Position numbers and translations under genes: made by a program. A stretch of 64,000 nt of DNA from Fibrobacterota bacterium. Its GTDB lineage: Bacteria > Fibrobacterota > Fibrobacteria > UBA11236. Position 1 is the first letter of the stretch; each line of letters begins with the position of its first letter. This document shows positions 60,851 through 64,000 of the stretch, in pieces. The stretch covers positions 1-64,000 of the forward strand of contig JAQBPO010000064.1 of assembly GCA_028287465.1 (NCBI GenBank), in the 5' to 3' direction. The notes beneath the pieces are model-generated. The model made no database searches, was not told the origin of the DNA, and worked only from the letters and a program-made list of their open reading frames with translations.

Positions 60851-62635
60851 TCAGGGGATGAAAATCCGGCCGCTATGCTTCCGGTTCCCCATGCGGACCA
60901 CGGCCATATAGGCTCCCGCCAGCCCATGCGCCGGCAGGCGGAACTCCGGACCGGCGGCGCGCTTCAGCACGGCCACCCTTTCGCCCCGGCCGTTGAGGAG
61001 GATGCATTCCGCGTCGGCGGCCAACTCCAGGCCCGCGACCCGGAGCCGGTTCCCGGCCACGGTCAAGCGGAAGGCGCCCGCGCCCCGCGGCTGCGCGATC
61101 AGGGGACTCCCGCCGGCGGGCGAGGTGACCCATACGATCTTGGCGAGGGAGGGGATTCCCGCCTCGTCCAGCAGGAAGAGCATGTGCGCGCCCGGCTGAT
61201 CCAGGGCGGAATCCGAGGGCGGGGTCACCAGCAGGCTCGTCGCCGATTGCCGCGTCACGGCCAGGCGGTTGAAGTTCGCATTATGGTCGAAGGCGTGGGT
61301 CACCGCGGCCAGCCGCAGCAGGGAAACCTTCGGGGCGCCCGCAACCTTGGTCGAAAGCGCGAAAGTCTTTCCGTAGAATAGGGTGTCCGGTGCCGCATCG
61401 ATGACGGGCCGGGTCCCCTTGAACAGGTAAGGCGGCTCATAGATTTCGAAATCGGGATGTTCGCTCAGGTAATTGGATTCTTCGCCGGGATGGCCTCCGC
61501 CCCCGGTGAGGATGCGGCCGTCGGGCAGGAGCAGGGAGAAGGAGTGGTAGATCCGCACCGTGCTGGCGGGCGCCAGGACCGTCCAATGGCCCGTGGCCGG
61601 GTCCCACATCTCCGCGTTGAAGACCGCGCCGACCACGTTGTTGTCGCCGCGGCCGCTGGTCCCTCCGGTGACGATCACCTTGCCGTCGGGAAGCATCACC
61701 GCGGTCTGGTGGCGGCGGGCGAAATGCATTGAGTCCGAGAATTTCCAGGCCGGCGCGCCCTCGTTCAGGTCGATGGTCTCGACGGAGGCCAGGGGAGGCT
61801 GGCGCCCGCCCCCGCATATCATCACCTTGCCCGGTTCGTACATCACCGCCGAGCCGTAGTTGCGGTTCTTCCCCGAGCGGGTCATCCCGATGGTGGTCCA
61901 CTTCCCCGTCCCGGAGACGTCCAGCATGCGCGTCAGGGAATCCTCCCCCGCGAGGAAGACCTTGTTGCCCGGCCGCACGAACATCCAGGGATACAGGCCT
62001 ATCACCTGCTGCGCGCCGGTAAGGGTCCGGAGGGTGCGCGTGCGGTATTCATAGACCTGGGGGATTTCGTTGAAGGCGGTCTGGCCGGTCGTATTGCCGC
62101 TGGTGATCAGCACGTCGCCGTTGGCCAGGGTGGTGGCGGTGGGATACCAGCGCCCGGCGTTCATGTTGGGGAGGCCGGCGTCGAAGGTATTGGTCCGCCA
62201 ATTGTAGATCCGCATCTTGTCTTCGCCGAAAAAATCCTGCTGGTGGCCGCCGGCGATCAGGACGTCCCCATTGCGGAGCTGGGAATGGCCCGCGCAGAAC
62301 ATATCGTATCCGGGATTCGGGGCCTTGGTCGTCGTATTGGCACCGGGATCCCAGATCCGCGGGGTCATGTCATGGGTGCCCTGGTCATGGCGATCCCAGT
62401 ACATGATCTTGCCGTTGGGAAGGAGCATCACGTGGATGGGGACGAGTTCGGCCTTGATCAGGGAGCCCCAGCGCCCCACCACCGCCGGATCCTGGGCGAA
62501 GGCCTTATGACCCAAGGCCTGCATGCCCAGGGCCATAAGCCCCAAGGCCAGGATGCGGAAGGAACCGACCGCCCGCGGAGACCGTGCGGGCGAGGGTTGG
62601 CGGTTGGGACCGAGGTTGGATTTAAGGACCGGCAT
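60851..62635 (-). CDS. Secreted copper-radical (galactose-oxidase-like) oxidase
   Basis: 594 residues with a signal peptide ending GHKAFAQ. The propeller and C-terminal DUF1929 domain carry all Cu-radical residues: DMFCAGHSQL (Cys114) and GRWYPTATTL (Tyr164) for the Cys-Tyr crosslink, STVRIYHSFSLLLPDGRI (Tyr363, His364) and AAVTHAFDHNANFNRL (His447) for copper. Such enzymes oxidise primary alcohols of sugars or glycolaldehyde to aldehydes and release hydrogen peroxide. The end holds a sorting-type module (CILLNGRGERVAVLKR, LAGAYMAVVRMG). Confidence 0.92.
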   Translation of the reverse strand: MPVLKSNLGPNRQPSPARSPRAVGSFRILALGLMALGMQALGHKAFAQDPAVVGRWGSLIKAELVPIHVMLLPNGKIMYWDRHDQGTHDMTPRIWDPGANTTTKAPNPGYDMFCAGHSQLRNGDVLIAGGHQQDFFGEDKMRIYNWRTNTFDAGLPNMNAGRWYPTATTLANGDVLITSGNTTGQTAFNEIPQVYEYRTRTLRTLTGAQQVIGLYPWMFVRPGNKVFLAGEDSLTRMLDVSGTGKWTTIGMTRSGKNRNYGSAVMYEPGKVMICGGGRQPPLASVETIDLNEGAPAWKFSDSMHFARRHQTAVMLPDGKVIVTGGTSGRGDNNVVGAVFNAEMWDPATGHWTVLAPASTVRIYHSFSLLLPDGRILTGGGGHPGEESNYLSEHPDFEIYEPPYLFKGTRPVIDAAPDTLFYGKTFALSTKVAGAPKVSLLRLAAVTHAFDHNANFNRLAVTRQSATSLLVTPPSDSALDQPGAHMLFLLDEAGIPSLAKIVWVTSPAGGSPLIAQPRGAGAFRLTVAGNRLRVAGLELAADAECILLNGRGERVAVLKRAAGPEFRLPAHGLAGAYMAVVRMGNRKHSGRIFIP

Positions 62636-62863
62636 ACGGGACTCCAGGACTTGGGAAGGGCAAGTTTTGCAGTGACTTGATGATACCCCCCGAACCGGAC
62701 GCGGCTCAAGGAACCGCCGGTCAAATTGAATTCAATCCGGCCGGTTCACCAAGGCCTCCCCGGAAAATCGGGCCGGTTACGGTTCCGGGACCGTTTCAGG
62801 GAGGATAGCTACCTTTGCCCTTTCCCGGGGTTTCCAGCGTTACCCCAGCAAAGGCAGGCAGAA

Positions 62864-63403
62864 TTGGCGCAGCCCTCGGCCCTATACCGGTTCCATCTCG
62901 ACCTGTCCGACGTCGACCAGGGCCTCTACAAGACCCTGGACCTGCGCCTGGCGAAGCACCCTTCCGAATCCGACGCCTACCTGATGACGCGCCTGATCGC
63001 CTACGCCCTCAACGAACGGGAGTTCCTGGAATTCGCCCCGGAGGGCCTTGGGGATCCGGATGCCCCGGCCATCAGCGCCAAGACCCCCGGCGGGGAAATC
63101 CTCCTCTGGATCGAGATCGGTAATCCCTCCGCGCGCAAACTCCACAAGGCGGCCAAGGCCGCCAAGCAGGTCAAGGTCTATACCTACAAGGATCCGGACG
63201 TCCTGCTCAAGGAGATCCGCGAGAACAAGGTCTTCCACGCCGAGACCATCGAGATCTATTCCATCGATCCCCGCTTCCTGGAAACCATCGCGGGCAGGCT
63301 GGAGCGGAAGAATACCTGGGGCATCATCCTCCACGAAGGCACCCTGAACGTGAGCATGGGGAACCTGGCCGAGGTCACCGACCTGGTCAAGCACCAGGCC
63401 TGA
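62864..63403 (+). CDS. yaeQ: YaeQ family protein
   Basis: 179 residues from a TTG with AGGCAGG upstream, the length expected for YaeQ; the frame is open further upstream but without a plausible start. ALYRFHLDLSDVDQGLYKTL, HPSESDAYLMTRLIAYALNE and LLWIEIGNPSARKLHKAAKA are YaeQ signatures; the latter part resembles a PD-(D/E)xK nuclease fold. Cytoplasmic; function unclear. Confidence 0.88.
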   Translation: MAQPSALYRFHLDLSDVDQGLYKTLDLRLAKHPSESDAYLMTRLIAYALNEREFLEFAPEGLGDPDAPAISAKTPGGEILLWIEIGNPSARKLHKAAKAAKQVKVYTYKDPDVLLKEIRENKVFHAETIEIYSIDPRFLETIAGRLERKNTWGIILHEGTLNVSMGNLAEVTDLVKHQA

Positions 63404-63438
63404 CAGGCCGCGGAACGCGGTCGCGCAACCGCGCCTGT
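63403..63438. terminator. Hairpin between convergent yaeQ and VOC genes
   Basis: Outer stem ACAGG/CCTGT and inner stem CGCGGT (63416-63421)/ACCGCG (63428-63433). There is no T-tract, so termination is only possible, not shown. Confidence 0.4.
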
Positions 63439-63468
63439 TCAGCGCCTTTCCGTTCCGGCGGAAGATCC

Positions 63469-63855
63469 TCAGGCGGTTTTCTGTTCCAGAACGGACAGGA
63501 TGTTCCCCGCGGGGTCCTTGAACCAGGCTATACGGGGCCCCTCTCCCGTGGATATCCCCTTCGCGTCCGTCTTGATATCCTTGTCGTGGTAGGATTCGAA
63601 GCGGACGCCGTTCTTCTTGAGGCCGTCCACGGCCTTTTCGATGTCCTCCACCTGGAAGTTCAGGACCGTGAACGTGGCCGGCAGGTGGTTGGGCTTGGGG
63701 TAGACCAGGACCGGGGGACCGCCCCGGAGGCGTAGTTCCAACAGGCCCATCATGATATCCGCCACCTCCAGGCCCAGGGTCTGACCGTAGAAGATCCGGG
63801 CCTTGTCCAGATCGTCGACGGAAAAGCTGCAGAACGATTTGGAATCTCGGAGCAC
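63469..63855 (-). CDS. VOC (glyoxalase/bleomycin-resistance-like) protein
   Basis: 128 residues from a GTG with GGAGG upstream. [37 protein letters not shown] and [18 protein letters not shown] are the two beta-alpha-beta-beta-beta halves of a vicinal-oxygen-chelate monomer; the metal His/Glu set looks incomplete, with Glu late (LEQ). Cytoplasmic enzyme or binding protein with no predicted substrate. Confidence 0.88.
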   Translation of the reverse strand: MLRDSKSFCSFSVDDLDKARIFYGQTLGLEVADIMMGLLELRLRGGPPVLVYPKPNHLPATFTVLNFQVEDIEKAVDGLKKNGVRFESYHDKDIKTDAKGISTGEGPRIAWFKDPAGNILSVLEQKTA

Positions 63856-64000
63856 GCGCCCTCCTTGGGACTCCCTTAAAAAAAACCTTATGCGCCGGAG
63901 GGGATCAACCGCCTTCTCCCCCTCTCCGCTCCCGCCTTCCGCTATCGGCCTCGATCGCCCCCGATCGGCAAGGGGTGGCTATCGCCCGCACTTTCCACTT

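Noticed and set aside
1-64000. tRNA, rRNA, insertion sequences, phage genes or integrases
   Set aside because: I read the gaps for cloverleaf-like sequences, terminal repeats and transposase or integrase motifs and found none I could support. A tRNAscan or covariance-model search was not possible here.

Overview
The window is high-GC DNA from what looks like a Gram-negative, free-living, polysaccharide-degrading bacterium. Signal peptides, lipoprotein boxes and large secreted enzymes are abundant, and many secreted proteins end in a short module of the type hydrophobic-D-x-x-G-R ... G-x-Y, like the C-terminal sorting domains of type IX secretion cargo. GH9, DUF1080, ThuA and PQQ-type enzymes together with such tails suggest Fibrobacterota (soil Fibrobacteria) or a close relative. 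That placement is inference; no rRNA or tRNA gene was seen.

Layout. 1-6.7 kb: secreted lectin-like protein, SMP-30 propeller, methyltransferase, tiny zinc-ribbon protein, DUF1080 hydrolase and a zinc metalloprotease lipoprotein. 7.0-10.1 kb: a translationally coupled three-gene operon of PPi-dependent phosphofructokinase, PIG-L/LmbE deacetylase and a GlmS-like SIS isomerase, closed by a terminator. It reads as an amino-sugar-to-glycolysis route. 10.2-25.5 kb: ABC exporter, GH43-like enzyme, esterase, a giant PQQ-type dehydrogenase, Kelch protein, phosphodiesterase, another propeller protein and a catalase-like peroxidase. 25.5-29.6 kb: an AT-richer accessory island with secreted orphans, a second DUF1080 protein, a gene broken at a G8 tract and a BrnT/BrnA toxin-antitoxin pair. 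29.6-31.4 kb: a sialidase-like gene flanked by two diverged copies of one gene remnant. 31.5-37 kb: acyltransferase, MsbA-like ABC exporter and two unknown secreted proteins.

37.3-48 kb is the main carbohydrate locus: five secreted ThuA-domain proteins, a third DUF1080 protein and a GH9 enzyme, with an acyl-adenylating enzyme in between. Secreted PQQ-type dehydrogenases and a copper-radical (galactose-oxidase-like) oxidase elsewhere in the window could supply oxidised sugars. I propose that this locus handles 3-keto or otherwise oxidised glycosides outside the cytoplasm. 48-58 kb holds lipoproteins (one of 1161 residues with Ig-like repeats and a beta-helix end) and another PQQ-type dehydrogenase. 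58-64 kb holds a sterol-desaturase-like enzyme divergent from a TetR regulator with an operator between them, a DTW tRNA-modifying enzyme, the copper-radical oxidase, YaeQ and a VOC protein.

Regulation visible in the sequence includes a recurring TTCAC-N4-GTGAA palindrome upstream of three of these secreted-enzyme units, a perfect CRP-type site, several other palindromes and four good intrinsic terminators.
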